In this document: one piece after another, positions 54,905-64,000 of the stretch
Position numbering within the stretch: the first letter of the stretch is position 1
Layout of the letters: each line of letters opens with the position of its first letter
DNA from: Tepidimonas taiwanensis
Lineage (GTDB): Bacteria; Pseudomonadota; Gammaproteobacteria; Burkholderiales; Burkholderiaceae_C
NCBI RefSeq assembly: GCF_020162115.1
Contig: NZ_CP083911.1
Location: 1,860,001-1,924,000, forward strand
Direction: 5' to 3'
Length of the DNA stretch: 64,000 nucleotides
Notes under the pieces: model-generated
The model's input: only the letters and a program-made list of their open reading frames with translations
Database searches by the model: none
Told to the model about the DNA's origin: nothing
Translations under genes and position numbers: made by a program

Positions 54905-55627
54905 ATGGACCTGCACAGCATCAAAGTCGCCTGTTCGAGCTGCAATCTGCGCGAGCTTTGCATTCCCGTGGGTCTCGGTGCGGAGGAGCTGGCCCAGCTC
55001 GAGCAGCTCATCCCGTTTCGCCGCCGGGTGCGGCGCGGCGGCACGCTGTTTTCCGCGGGGGATCCGTTCACCTCGCTGTACGCGGTGCGCTCCGGTTTTT
55101 TCAAGACCTGCATCACCACCGTCGACGGCCGCGACCAGGTCACGGGCTTCCAGATGGCCGGCGAAATCCTGGGGCTCGATGGCATCGTGCAGGACAAGCA
55201 CTCCTGCTCCGCGGTGGCGTTGGAAGACGCCGAGGTGTGCGTGCTGCCGTTCGACAAGCTGGAACAGCTCTCGCGCGAGTTCAGCACGCTGCAGCATCAC
55301 CTGCATCGCATCATGAGCCGTGAGATCGTGCGCGACCAGGGCGTGATGCTGCTGCTGGGCAGCATGCGTGCCGAGGAGCGTCTCGCGGCTTTCCTGCTCA
55401 ACCTGGTGCAGCGCCTGCACGCGCGTGGGTTCTCCAAGACGGAGATGGTGCTGCGCATGACACGCGAGGAAATCGGCAGCTACCTCGGCATGAAGCTGGA
55501 GACCGTCAGCCGCACCTTCTCGCGCTTTCAGGAGGACGGCATCATCGAGGTCAAACAGCGCTACGTGCGCATCCTCGACGCCGATGCGCTGCAGCGCATC
55601 GTCAACCACGGCGACACGGACGCGTGA
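54905..55627 (+). CDS. fnr: Oxygen-sensing transcription factor FNR
   Basis: A 240-residue CRP-family regulator that holds a [4Fe-4S] cluster and activates genes when oxygen is low. The cluster ligands Cys10, Cys13, Cys19 (CSSCNLREL-C) and Cys101 (HSCSAV) are all present. The cyclic-nucleotide-like domain precedes the dimer helix and the HTH with MTREEIGSYLGMKLETVSRTFSRF (the recognition helix ExxSR). ATG 54905 places the cysteines at the usual distance from the N-terminus. FNR boxes in this block make it the likely local regulator. Confidence 0.95.
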   Translation: MDLHSIKVACSSCNLRELCIPVGLGAEELAQLEQLIPFRRRVRRGGTLFSAGDPFTSLYAVRSGFFKTCITTVDGRDQVTGFQMAGEILGLDGIVQDKHSCSAVALEDAEVCVLPFDKLEQLSREFSTLQHHLHRIMSREIVRDQGVMLLLGSMRAEERLAAFLLNLVQRLHARGFSKTEMVLRMTREEIGSYLGMKLETVSRTFSRFQEDGIIEVKQRYVRILDADALQRIVNHGDTDA

Positions 55628-55678
55628 GGCTCACGGGGCCGCGTCAGCCCCACGCGGCGCGGCCGCGGCGCCGTCGCC

Positions 55679-56008
55679 TCAGGTGCAGCCGCCACAGCGT
55701 GGCGTGCCACCGTCGCCGACCGCCGCGACGTTGCGCGCACAGTCGGCGGGCCGCTGGTCGGGCGGTACCGGGCAGCGGTTGATTTCCCACGGCGACATCG
55801 ACAGCAACGTCGTCAGCGCGCTGGACGCGCTGGTCAACGCCCAGAAGACGAAGAACGTGACCGTGTACACCGCCTGCCGCGACCAGCCGAGCCGCTCACC
55901 GGCCCATTGCAGCTCGGCGGGGTCCACGAACGCGAACACCACCATCTCCATCAGCGCCGCCATCAGAAAAGCGGGCCAGGCGATCCACAGTATCCGTTGG
56001 GCCAGCAT
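55679..56008 (-). CDS. Small membrane protein of the cco cluster, unknown function
   Basis: A 109-residue protein with two helices (about 5-25 and 43-63), then a Cys-containing tail (NRCPVPPDQRPADCA and CGGCT). ATG 56008 follows GGAGACG. It lies directly downstream of the fixH-like gene, in the same direction. I do not know a named family. The Cys-rich tail could bind metal. Confidence 0.7.
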   Translation of the reverse strand: MLAQRILWIAWPAFLMAALMEMVVFAFVDPAELQWAGERLGWSRQAVYTVTFFVFWALTSASSALTTLLSMSPWEINRCPVPPDQRPADCARNVAAVGDGGTPRCGGCT

Positions 56009-56043
56009 CGTCACGTCTCCTCTCTCCCGGCCCCGGCGGGCCG

Positions 56044-56346
56044 TCAGTCTTTCTCGGGCAAAGTGGGCGAGACCGCATGGTTGCGCCCCTGGTTGGCGGG
56101 CAGCAGCGCCTTCTCCGCCGCCAGCCGCTCCTCGGCTGACAACCCATCGCTGGGCACCGCCACCCGCGCCGGCGCGGACTCGCGCGGCAGCACCGTGTCG
56201 GCGTTGCGCACCGCGATCGCGACCGTGATCAGCGACGCGATCACGACCACGAGCGGGCCACCGATCACCATCCACACGAACGGCTCACGGTACCACGGCC
56301 GCGACGCGGGCGATGGGGTGGGGGGTACAGCAGTCATCGTCGTCAT
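56044..56346 (-). CDS. FixH/CcoH-like membrane protein
   Basis: A 100-residue single-span protein: WYREPFVWMVIGGPLVVVIA matches the N-terminal helix of FixH, which is followed by a short periplasmic part. FixH/CcoH is needed for stable cbb3 oxidase assembly and works with CcoG and CcoI, which are both nearby. It is shorter than the usual 150-170 residues, so only the conserved first part is present. Confidence 0.72.
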   Translation of the reverse strand: MTTMTAVPPTPSPASRPWYREPFVWMVIGGPLVVVIASLITVAIAVRNADTVLPRESAPARVAVPSDGLSAEERLAAEKALLPANQGRNHAVSPTLPEKD

Positions 56347-56407
56347 AGTGTAAAGGCGGAAGGGAGAAACAGGGATGCGGGTGAACCCGGGTCACCCGCA
56401 CGCGGCA

Positions 56408-57823
<1,416 letters not shown>

Positions 57824-57843
57824 GTCAACCTCGGCAAACGAGA

Positions 57844-57881
57844 AGAAAAAACCGGTGGAAGTATCGTACCCCCACCGGTTT
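57844..57881 (-). terminator. Rho-independent terminator after ccoP
   Basis: On the minus strand AAACCGGTGG and CCACCGGTTT form a ten-base-pair stem with a 13-base loop, followed by TTTTTTCTTCTC. It lies 42 bases after the ccoP stop and 21 bases before the ccoG start, so it should end the ccoNOQP transcript and give ccoG separate control. Confidence 0.85.
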
Positions 57882-57890
57882 CGTTGGCGC

Positions 57891-57904
57891 TTGATTTAAG
57901 GCAA
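57891..57904. promoter_or_regulatory. Imperfect FNR box candidate upstream of ccoG
   Basis: TTGATTTAAGGCAA has one perfect TTGAT half and a GGCAA half with two mismatches. It is 68 bases upstream of the ccoG start, within the gap after ccoP. A promoter driven from here would start near the terminator hairpin. Confidence 0.35.
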
Positions 57905-57922
57905 ACGCGGTCGAACGCGGAC

Positions 57923-58828
57923 TCAGTTCGGGTTCGAGAGCTTCCAGACGTAGGCGGTCAGCACGTGGATCTGTGCATCGGTCAGCAGCGCGTTCTGCGC
58001 CGGCATCACGTTGTTGAAGCCCTTTTCGATCGCGCGCACGATGGCTTCCTCGCCCCAGCCGTGCAGCCAGACTTGGTCGGTCAGGTTGGGCGCGCCGGTC
58101 GCGTGCATACCCTTGCCGTCCGCGCCGTGGCAGGCCGCGCAAGCGGCAAACTTCGCCGCGCCCTGCGTGGCGCGCACGCTGTCGTGCGGGCTGCCCGAGA
58201 GGCTCAGCACGTAGTGCGCGAGGTTGCGCACGTCCTCGGCGGTGCCGACGGCCGCGGCCATCGGCGGCATGATGCCTTGGCGCCCTTGCGCGATGGTTTG
58301 GTGGATATACGCCGGCTGCCCGTCGCCGCCCAGCCAGTCCGCATCCGTCAGGTTCGGGAAGCCCTTGCTGCCGCGGGCGTCCGAGCCGTGGCACTGCGCG
58401 CAGTAGTTCATGTACAGGCGCTCACCGACGGCCATCGCCTGCTGGTCCTTGGCGAGGTCCTTCGGGTCCATGCCCTGGAACTTCGCGTACAGCGGCTCCA
58501 CCGCCGACAACGCCTTGGCGCGCTCGGCGGCCCACTGCCCGTGCGAGCTCCAGCCCAGCTGGCCCTGCACCTTGCCGAACATCGGGTACATCGCCCCGTA
58601 GACCAGGGCAAAGACCACGGTGATGATGAACAGGTACACCCACCAGCGCGGCAGGGGGTTGTTCATCTCGCGCAGGTCGCCGTCCCACACGTGGCCGGTG
58701 GTGTTGTCGGCCGCGGCCACGACCTTGGTCTTGCCGCTGGCCCACAGGAAGAAGGCGCACGCCAGGATGCTGATGAAGGTGATGCCGGCAACGTAGAGAT
58801 GCCAGAAGTCGCTCGTGAAATCGCTCAT
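57923..58828 (-). CDS. ccoP: cbb3 cytochrome c oxidase subunit CcoP, diheme
   Basis: A 301-residue subunit with two N-terminal helices (about 10-30 and 63-82) and two cytochrome c domains carrying CAQCHG and CAACHG with distal Met in GIMPPM and NVMPAQN. It feeds electrons to the CcoO/CcoN core. It starts 19 bases after ccoQ. Confidence 0.95.
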   Translation of the reverse strand: MSDFTSDFWHLYVAGITFISILACAFFLWASGKTKVVAAADNTTGHVWDGDLREMNNPLPRWWVYLFIITVVFALVYGAMYPMFGKVQGQLGWSSHGQWAAERAKALSAVEPLYAKFQGMDPKDLAKDQQAMAVGERLYMNYCAQCHGSDARGSKGFPNLTDADWLGGDGQPAYIHQTIAQGRQGIMPPMAAAVGTAEDVRNLAHYVLSLSGSPHDSVRATQGAAKFAACAACHGADGKGMHATGAPNLTDQVWLHGWGEEAIVRAIEKGFNNVMPAQNALLTDAQIHVLTAYVWKLSNPN

Positions 58829-58847
58829 GATGTTCTCCTGCCGGACC

Positions 58848-58985
58848 TCATTCGCTCTGGAAGGGCAGCCGGGCCGCTTCCTCGAAGCGTTGCTGGTTCT
58901 TCTTCGACCACGCCCAGACCCAGATACCAATGAAGGTGATGAAGCTGAGCACGGTCACGATGACGCGCCAATCGTTCACGTCCAT
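58848..58985 (-). CDS. ccoQ: cbb3 oxidase small subunit CcoQ
   Basis: A 45-residue single-span protein: MDVNDWRVIVTVLSFITF continues into a helix ending GIWVWAWSKKNQQRF. CcoQ stabilises the oxidase. It lies between ccoO and ccoP with short gaps. Confidence 0.88.
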   Translation of the reverse strand: MDVNDWRVIVTVLSFITFIGIWVWAWSKKNQQRFEEAARLPFQSE

Positions 58986-58997
58986 GATCGGGGCTCC

Positions 58998-59699
58998 TCA
59001 CTGGGTGGTGGTGGGGGCGGGCGACGGCTCGGCCGGCGCCGCGGCGGTCTGCGCGGGCTCCTTGGCGAGCTTGTCCCACGAACGGGCGGTGCCCAGCCCC
59101 TGCAGGTAGGCGATCAGCGCCTCCAGCTCGGTCTTGCCCTGGACCTCCTCGACCGCCTTGGCGATCTCCTCGTCGGTGTAGGGCACGCCCAGCTTGCGCA
59201 GCGCCTGCATCTTGGCCGGCAGCGACTCGGCGTCCACCGTGCGGCGCTCCAGCCACGGGTAGGCCGGCATGTTGGACTCCGGCACCAGATCGCGCGGGTT
59301 GATCAAGTGGATGCGGTGCCACTCGTCCGAATAGCGGCCGCCGACGCGAGCCAGGTCCGGCCCGGTGCGCTTGGAGCCCCACTGGAACGGGTGGTCGTAG
59401 ACGAACTCGCCCGCGACCGAGTACGGCCCATAGCGCAGCGTCTCGGCGTGGAACGGCCGCACCATCTGCGAGTGGCAGACGTAGCAGCCCTCGCGGATGT
59501 AGATGTCACGGCCGGCGAGCTGCAGCGCCGGATAGGGCTTGACACCCTCGATCGGCTTGGTGGTCGAGTGCTGGAAAAAGAGCGGCACGATTTCCACCAG
59601 ACCGCCCACCGCCACCACCAGGGTGATGAGGACGATCATCAGGAAGTTGTTGGTCTCGATGCGCTCGTGACCGGACGGCTTGTGTTGTGCGTTCGCCAT
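58998..59699 (-). CDS. ccoO: cbb3 cytochrome c oxidase subunit CcoO, monoheme
   Basis: A 233-residue subunit with an N-terminal helix (NNFLMIVLITLVVAVGGLVE), the single heme motif CYVCHSQM and later MPAYPWL with the axial Met. A Pro/Ala-rich tail follows. It is downstream of ccoN by ten bases. Confidence 0.95.
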   Translation of the reverse strand: MANAQHKPSGHERIETNNFLMIVLITLVVAVGGLVEIVPLFFQHSTTKPIEGVKPYPALQLAGRDIYIREGCYVCHSQMVRPFHAETLRYGPYSVAGEFVYDHPFQWGSKRTGPDLARVGGRYSDEWHRIHLINPRDLVPESNMPAYPWLERRTVDAESLPAKMQALRKLGVPYTDEEIAKAVEEVQGKTELEALIAYLQGLGTARSWDKLAKEPAQTAAAPAEPSPAPTTTQ

Positions 59700-59709
59700 G
59701 GTCAGCTCC

Positions 59710-61149
59710 TCATGCGTGCGCGGGCGCGGGGATGGCCACCGGGGTCGCCTTGCCCTGGGCGACGGTCTTCCAGACGTTCCAGGCCATCACGAACATGCCA
59801 CCCAGGTACAGCAGGCCACCGAGCAGACGGATCACGTAGAACGGATACGTCGCCTTGACCGATTCGACGAAGGTGTAGGTGAGCGACCCGTCGGGGTTGA
59901 CGGCGCGCCACATCAGGCCCTGCATCACGCCGGCGATCCACATCGCGGCGATGTAGAGCACGATGCCGATGGTCGAAATCCAGAAGTGCAGCTCGATCGC
60001 CTTGACGCTGTACATCTTGGTCTGACCGAACAGGCGCGGGATCAGGTAGTACATCGAGCCCATCGTCACCAGCCCCACCCAGCCCAGCGCGCCGGAGTGC
60101 ACGTGGCCGATGGTCCAGTCGGTGTAGTGGCTCAGGGCGTTGACAGTCTTGATCGACATCATCGGCCCTTCGAACGTGGACATGCCGTAGAACGACAGCG
60201 ACACGATCAGGAAGCGCAGGATCGGGTCGTCACGCAGCTTGTGCCACGCGCCCGACAGCGTCATGATGCCGTTGATCATGCCGCCCCACGACGGCGCCAG
60301 CAGGATCAGCGAGAACACCATGCCCAGCGACTGCGCCCAGTCCGGCAGCGCGGTGTAGTGCAGGTGGTGCGGACCGGCCCACATGTAGGTGAAGATCAGC
60401 GCCCAGAAGTGCACGATGGAGAGCCGGTACGAGTACACCGGACGCTCGGCCTGCTTCGGGATGAAGTAGTACATCATCCCCAGGAAGCCTGCGGTCAGGA
60501 AGAAGCCCACCGCGTTGTGGCCGTACCACCACTGCACCATCGCGTCCTGCACGCCGGCGTAGGCCGAGTAGGACTTCCAGAAGCTGACCGGGATGGCCGC
60601 GCTGTTGACGATGTGCAGCATCGCCACCGCGATGATGAACGCACCGTAGAACCAGTTGGCCACGTAGATGTGGCGCACCTTGCGCGTGCCGATCGTGCCG
60701 AAGAACACGATGGCAAACGCCACCCACACCACGGCGATCAGGAGGTCGATGGGCCACTCCAGCTCGGCATATTCCTTGCCGCTGGTGATGCCCAGCGGCA
60801 GGGTGATGGCCGCGAGCACGATGACCGCCTGCCAGCCCCAGAACGTGAACGAGGCCAGCGCCGGCGCGAACAGGCTCGTCTGGCAGGTGCGCTGCACCAC
60901 ATAGTAGGCCGTGGCGAAGAGGGCCGAGCCGCCGAACGCAAAGATGACCGCGTTCGTGTGCAGCGGCCGCAGGCGGCTGTACGTCAGGTACTCGATGCCG
61001 AAGTTCAGCTCGGGCCACGCCAGCTGGGCGGCGATGATGACGCCGACCAGAAAGCCGACGATCCCCCACACCACGGTCATGATCGCGAACTGCCTCACGA
61101 CCTTGTCGTTATAGACCCCCCCGGGGGAGGCCGCAGTGGTTGCAGTCAT
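59710..61149 (-). CDS. ccoN: cbb3 cytochrome c oxidase catalytic subunit CcoN
   Basis: A 479-residue subunit with 12 helices that binds heme b, heme b3 and CuB. Histidines in RLRPLHTNAVIFAFGG, WWYGHNAVGFF, WAGPHHLHYTALPDW and DWTIGHVHSGALGW provide the metal ligands. The high-affinity oxidase allows respiration at low oxygen. An FNR box precedes it. Confidence 0.96.
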   Translation of the reverse strand: MTATTAASPGGVYNDKVVRQFAIMTVVWGIVGFLVGVIIAAQLAWPELNFGIEYLTYSRLRPLHTNAVIFAFGGSALFATAYYVVQRTCQTSLFAPALASFTFWGWQAVIVLAAITLPLGITSGKEYAELEWPIDLLIAVVWVAFAIVFFGTIGTRKVRHIYVANWFYGAFIIAVAMLHIVNSAAIPVSFWKSYSAYAGVQDAMVQWWYGHNAVGFFLTAGFLGMMYYFIPKQAERPVYSYRLSIVHFWALIFTYMWAGPHHLHYTALPDWAQSLGMVFSLILLAPSWGGMINGIMTLSGAWHKLRDDPILRFLIVSLSFYGMSTFEGPMMSIKTVNALSHYTDWTIGHVHSGALGWVGLVTMGSMYYLIPRLFGQTKMYSVKAIELHFWISTIGIVLYIAAMWIAGVMQGLMWRAVNPDGSLTYTFVESVKATYPFYVIRLLGGLLYLGGMFVMAWNVWKTVAQGKATPVAIPAPAHA

Positions 61150-61209
61150 AGGACACTCCTGTTGTGAAAACACCCGGGCGCAGTATCGGGCAGGGGCCCG
61201 ATCGCGCCA

Positions 61210-61223
61210 TTGACATAGGTCAA
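61210..61223. promoter_or_regulatory. FNR box upstream of ccoN, overlapping the ccoS stop
   Basis: TTGACATAGGTCAA matches the FNR consensus except at one base in each arm. It is 60 bases upstream of ccoN and overlaps the last bases of ccoS (stop 61220-61222). Confidence 0.8.
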
Positions 61224-61357
61224 TCGTGGCGCAGGATGCGCTCGCCCTCGCGCTCGACGTTGTCGAACTGCCCCGACTGCAGCGCCCACCAGAACAGTCC
61301 GATGATGAGCAGCACAAAGACGACCGACAGCGGGATGAGGAGGTAGAGGATTTCCAT
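61220..61357 (-). CDS. ccoS: cbb3 oxidase maturation protein CcoS
   Basis: A 45-residue single-span protein: MEILYLLIPLSVVFVLLIIG followed by LFWWALQSGQFDNVEREGERIL, of which QFDNVEREGERIL is the family hallmark. CcoS helps insert heme and copper into cbb3. It lies four bases after ccoI and upstream of ccoN. Confidence 0.92.
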   Translation of the reverse strand: MEILYLLIPLSVVFVLLIIGLFWWALQSGQFDNVEREGERILRHD

Positions 61358-61361
61358 GGCT

Positions 61362-63749
61362 TCAGACGGGGGTGGGCGCAGGCGCGGGGGCCGGCGCTTG
61401 GGACGGGACGTTCGCCGGCGCCGCCTCGCGCGCCAGCCGCATCGCATTGCCGATCACGAGCAGCGAGCTCGCCGCCATGCCCAGTCCCGCGGCCCACGGG
61501 GGCATCCAGCCCGCCAGCGCGAACGGCACGGCCAGCGCGTTGTAGCCCGCGGCCCAGGCGAGGTTTTGTCGCACGACGCGCATCGTGGCGCGCGCGCGCT
61601 CGACGACGAAGACGATGTCGGTGAGGCGGGCGCTTTGCACGACGAAGTCGGCGCGTGTCTGGGTCAGCGGCGCCCCGTGGCCCAGCGCAAACGACACGTC
61701 GGCGCGCGCGAGCACCGGGCCGTCGTTGAGCCCGTCGCCCACCATCGCGATGCGCCGGCCTTCGGCCTGCCAGCGCGTCACCTCTTCCAGCTTGCGCTCC
61801 GGGCTGGCACCGGCGACGACCGTCTCGATGCCCAGCGGCAGCGCGACGCGACGCGCCGCGGCGGGCCGGTCGCCCGACAGCAGCCGCACCTCGATCCCCA
61901 GCGCCCGCAGTTGCGCGATCGCCTGCGGCGCGTCCGCGCGCACCCCCTCGTCGAGCACGAAGGTGGCCACCCAGCCCTCGTCGTCGGCGAGATAGGCGCA
62001 CGGCATGTCGGCCACGCCGCGGCCCGAAGGCACCAGCGACGCCTCGTCCAGCCCGCAGTGCGCCGCGGACCCCAGCCGCCACGTGCACCCGGCCTCGTCG
62101 CGCGCGGTCAGGCCACGCCCGGGTTCCTCCTGCACCGCCAGCGGGGCGGCGCCCACCTCGCCGGCGCGCGCCGCGATCGCGCGCGAGACCGGGTGCAGCG
62201 ACGCGCGGGCCAGCCGCGCGGCGGCCTGCAGCGCCTGTTCCACACGCCAGCCCTCGCGCACGCGCACGTCGTGCACCACCACGCGGTCTTGCGTGAGCGT
62301 GCCGGTCTTGTCGAACACGACGGTGTCCACCCCGGCCAGTGCCTCGAAGGCCTGCAGCCGCCGCGTGAGGATCCCGCGCCGCGCGAGCGCCCCCGCGGCC
62401 GCGAGCATCGCCGCGGGCGTGGCCAGCGACAGCGCGCACGGGCAGGTGACGATCAGCACCGCGACGGCGGTGGCCACCGCGCGGTGCGGGTCCACCGACC
62501 ACCACAGCCACGCCGACAGCGCCGCCGCCAGCAGCACCAGCGTGAGGAACGGGGCCGCGATGCGGTCCGCCAACCGCGCCAGGCGCGGCCGGTCGGTGCT
62601 GGCCTGCTCCATCAGCGCCACGATCTGCGCAAAGCGCGTGTCGCGCCCCAGCCGCTCGAGCCGCACGCGCACCGTCCCGCCCAGGTTGTGGCTGCCGGCG
62701 ACGACCGCCTCGCCGTGCCGGCGCGTCACCGGGTGCGATTCGCCCGTCAGCAGCGCCTCGTCCACGGTGGCCGCGTCGCTGAGCACCGTGCCGTCGCCGG
62801 GGAAGGCCTGCCCGGCGTGCACGCGCACCACGTCACCGACCTGCAGCCGCTTGAGCGACACGCGCTCGATGCCGCCGTCCGCGCGCTCGCGCTCGACCTG
62901 CTCCGGCAGGCGGTTCATCAGCGCGTCCAGCGCGCCGGCGGTGCGGTCGCGCAGCTTGAGCTCCAGGTAGCGCCCGCCGAGCAGGAAAAAGACGAACATG
63001 GTCAGCGAGTCGAACCAGATGTCCTGCCCCCACGGGCCGTCGGGCTCGAAGGTCGCCAGGCTGCTGGCGACGAAGGTGACCAGGATGCCGATGGCCACCG
63101 GCGTGTCCATCCCGATGCGGCGCTGGCGCAGGTCGCGCCATGCGCCAGCAAAAAACGGGCCGCTCGCAAACAACATCACCGGCACGCTCAGCACCCAAGA
63201 CGCCCAACGCAGCAGCTGCAAGATGTCCGGGGGAATCTGGCCGGGCGCGGTGACGTACTCGGGCCACGTGTACATCATCACCTGCATCATGCAAAAGCCG
63301 GCGACGAACAGGCGCCACAGCGCCTGACGCGTCTCGCGCACCCGCTGCTCGACCCCCAGCGCCTGCTGCATCGGCAGCAGGCGGTAACCGACCCGCCCGA
63401 CGGCCTGCGCGAGGTCCGACAGGCGCGTGCGCGCCGGGTCCCAGCGCAGCGTCAGCCGCCGCGTGGCCGCGTGCACCTGCGCGTCCAGCACCCCGGGTCG
63501 CCCGACCAAAGCCGACTCCACCGCATCGGCGCAGGCGGCGCAGTACATGCCCTGCACCATCAGGACCGATTCCTGCACCGTGCCGTCGCCGTCGACGGGG
63601 TGGGTGAAATCACGCTGCTCGAGCGGGTCGTCGAGCACGCGGAAGTCGTCGTCGACCGTCAGCGGCCCGCGATGCGCCGACCACGGCGAGGCACCACCGC
63701 CGCTGGCAGGAGCGGGGTCGGCAACGGGGTCGGACGCGGGCGCGGGCAT
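61362..63749 (-). CDS. ccoI: Cu(I)-exporting P1B-type ATPase for cbb3 assembly
   Basis: A 795-residue P-type ATPase. The N-terminal heavy-metal domain has GMYCAACADAVES. The membrane CPC motif is in VTCPCALSLATP. The catalytic aspartate is in DKTGTLTQDR, the TGES loop in LLTGESHPV, and the hinge in GDGLNDGPVL. CcoI/FixI pumps copper to the periplasm for insertion into CcoN. ATG 63749 gives a disordered Pro/Ala N-terminus, so the functional start could be slightly downstream. Confidence 0.94.
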   Translation of the reverse strand: MPAPASDPVADPAPASGGGASPWSAHRGPLTVDDDFRVLDDPLEQRDFTHPVDGDGTVQESVLMVQGMYCAACADAVESALVGRPGVLDAQVHAATRRLTLRWDPARTRLSDLAQAVGRVGYRLLPMQQALGVEQRVRETRQALWRLFVAGFCMMQVMMYTWPEYVTAPGQIPPDILQLLRWASWVLSVPVMLFASGPFFAGAWRDLRQRRIGMDTPVAIGILVTFVASSLATFEPDGPWGQDIWFDSLTMFVFFLLGGRYLELKLRDRTAGALDALMNRLPEQVERERADGGIERVSLKRLQVGDVVRVHAGQAFPGDGTVLSDAATVDEALLTGESHPVTRRHGEAVVAGSHNLGGTVRVRLERLGRDTRFAQIVALMEQASTDRPRLARLADRIAAPFLTLVLLAAALSAWLWWSVDPHRAVATAVAVLIVTCPCALSLATPAAMLAAAGALARRGILTRRLQAFEALAGVDTVVFDKTGTLTQDRVVVHDVRVREGWRVEQALQAAARLARASLHPVSRAIAARAGEVGAAPLAVQEEPGRGLTARDEAGCTWRLGSAAHCGLDEASLVPSGRGVADMPCAYLADDEGWVATFVLDEGVRADAPQAIAQLRALGIEVRLLSGDRPAAARRVALPLGIETVVAGASPERKLEEVTRWQAEGRRIAMVGDGLNDGPVLARADVSFALGHGAPLTQTRADFVVQSARLTDIVFVVERARATMRVVRQNLAWAAGYNALAVPFALAGWMPPWAAGLGMAASSLLVIGNAMRLAREAAPANVPSQAPAPAPAPTPV

Positions 63750-63783
63750 GCCCCGACGATAGCCGAAGCCCCAAGGCCACGGA

Positions 63784-63797
63784 TTGACGAATATCAA
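63784..63797. promoter_or_regulatory. FNR box between ccoI and usp
   Basis: TTGACGAATATCAA has a perfect right half and one mismatch in the left. It is 35 bases upstream of ccoI and about 98 bases upstream of usp; distance favours usp for classical -41.5 activation, but ccoI cannot be excluded. Confidence 0.7.
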
Positions 63798-63894
63798 ACC
63801 CGCTGGGCGCCAGCGTGCTAGCCTGTGCCATTCCCGTGTGCCCGCCAGACCGCGGGCTGACGACGACTGCGTCTCAGATCCGAAGGAGAACCCG

Positions 63895-64000
63895 ATGTAC
63901 CAGCGCATCCTGGTCGCCACCGACGGCTCGGAACTGTCCGACCGTGCCGTGGACCACGCCATCGCCTTGGCCGATCTGACGGGCGCCGAACTCGTGGCGC
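63895..64000 (+). CDS. Universal stress protein, N-terminal part (runs off the window)
   Basis: The first 35 residues of a UspA-family protein: MYQRILVATDGSELSDRAVDHAIALA, of which ILVATDGSELSDRA is the family opening with the nucleotide-binding start. GAAGGAG precedes the ATG at good spacing. UspA proteins near cco genes are often FNR-controlled and respond to low oxygen. Confidence 0.9.
   Translation, partial: MYQRILVATDGSELSDRAVDHAIALADLTGAELVA

Overview
The window is high-GC chromosomal DNA from a betaproteobacterium, most likely order Burkholderiales (Comamonadaceae-like, Tepidimonas being one plausible genus). The basis is gene content and order: hemN next to fnr and a ccoG-ccoPQON-ccoS-ccoI cluster, ispH-fkpB-radC, DUF3460-scpA-nadB, a membrane formate dehydrogenase with DUF3305/DUF3306 genes, and PilS-PilR with a sigma-54 pilin promoter. 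Genus is inference. No rRNA, tRNA or CRISPR array was seen.

Region 1 (1-12.7 kb) is a type IV pilus control and pilin locus invaded by toxin-antitoxin (TA) genes. It runs pilS (3' end only), MNT/HEPN pair 1, a decayed second MNT/HEPN pair, pilR, a vapBC pair whose vapC is split by an IS2-like element, MNT/HEPN pair 3, two tandem pilin genes behind a clear sigma-54 promoter, then a GT-C glycosyltransferase-like membrane protein, a GT2 and two GT4 glycosyltransferases. Short degenerate copies of the pilS tail and the pilR tail lie on the far side of the TA cassettes that follow each gene. TA DNA therefore seems to have entered twice at the 3' ends of these two regulators.

Region 2 (12.7-22.7 kb) is a rearranged surface-polysaccharide area: a mosaic fragment of a nucleotide-sugar dehydrogenase gene, an IS5-family element with a duplicated end, a methyltransferase whose stop codon lies in the IS5 inverted repeat, an intact TviB-like dehydrogenase, a second IS2-like copy in opposite orientation, and a UDP-uronate-type epimerase. 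Removing the IS joins the last two genes as a tight operon. A fourth MNT/HEPN pair, an AAA/PD-(D/E)XK protein and a Uma2-type nuclease follow.

Region 3 (22.7-28.9 kb) holds housekeeping genes: ispH, fkpB, radC, an Smr protein, a large FtsX-type permease and upp. Region 4 (28.9-43.4 kb) is a formate dehydrogenase locus: fdhD, cytochrome b subunit, FeS subunit, Tat-exported catalytic subunit, a Tat-target small protein, two small exported proteins, a two-component system whose AAA regulator lacks GAFTGA, and an operon of DUF3305, DUF3306, a multi-cluster ferredoxin-like protein and a TorD chaperone. Palindromic operator-like sites lie between the divergent fdh and regulator genes.

Region 5 (43.6-53.2 kb) holds apbC/mrp, metG, a SulP transporter, DUF3460, scpA, nadB, an EamA transporter and a SafE-like protein. 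Region 6 (53.3-64 kb) is the oxygen-responsive block: hemN, fnr, fixH-like, ccoG, ccoPQON, ccoS, ccoI and the start of a universal stress protein gene. FNR boxes precede hemN and ccoN and lie between ccoI and usp, so FNR made here probably controls microaerobic oxidase assembly, heme synthesis and copper delivery.
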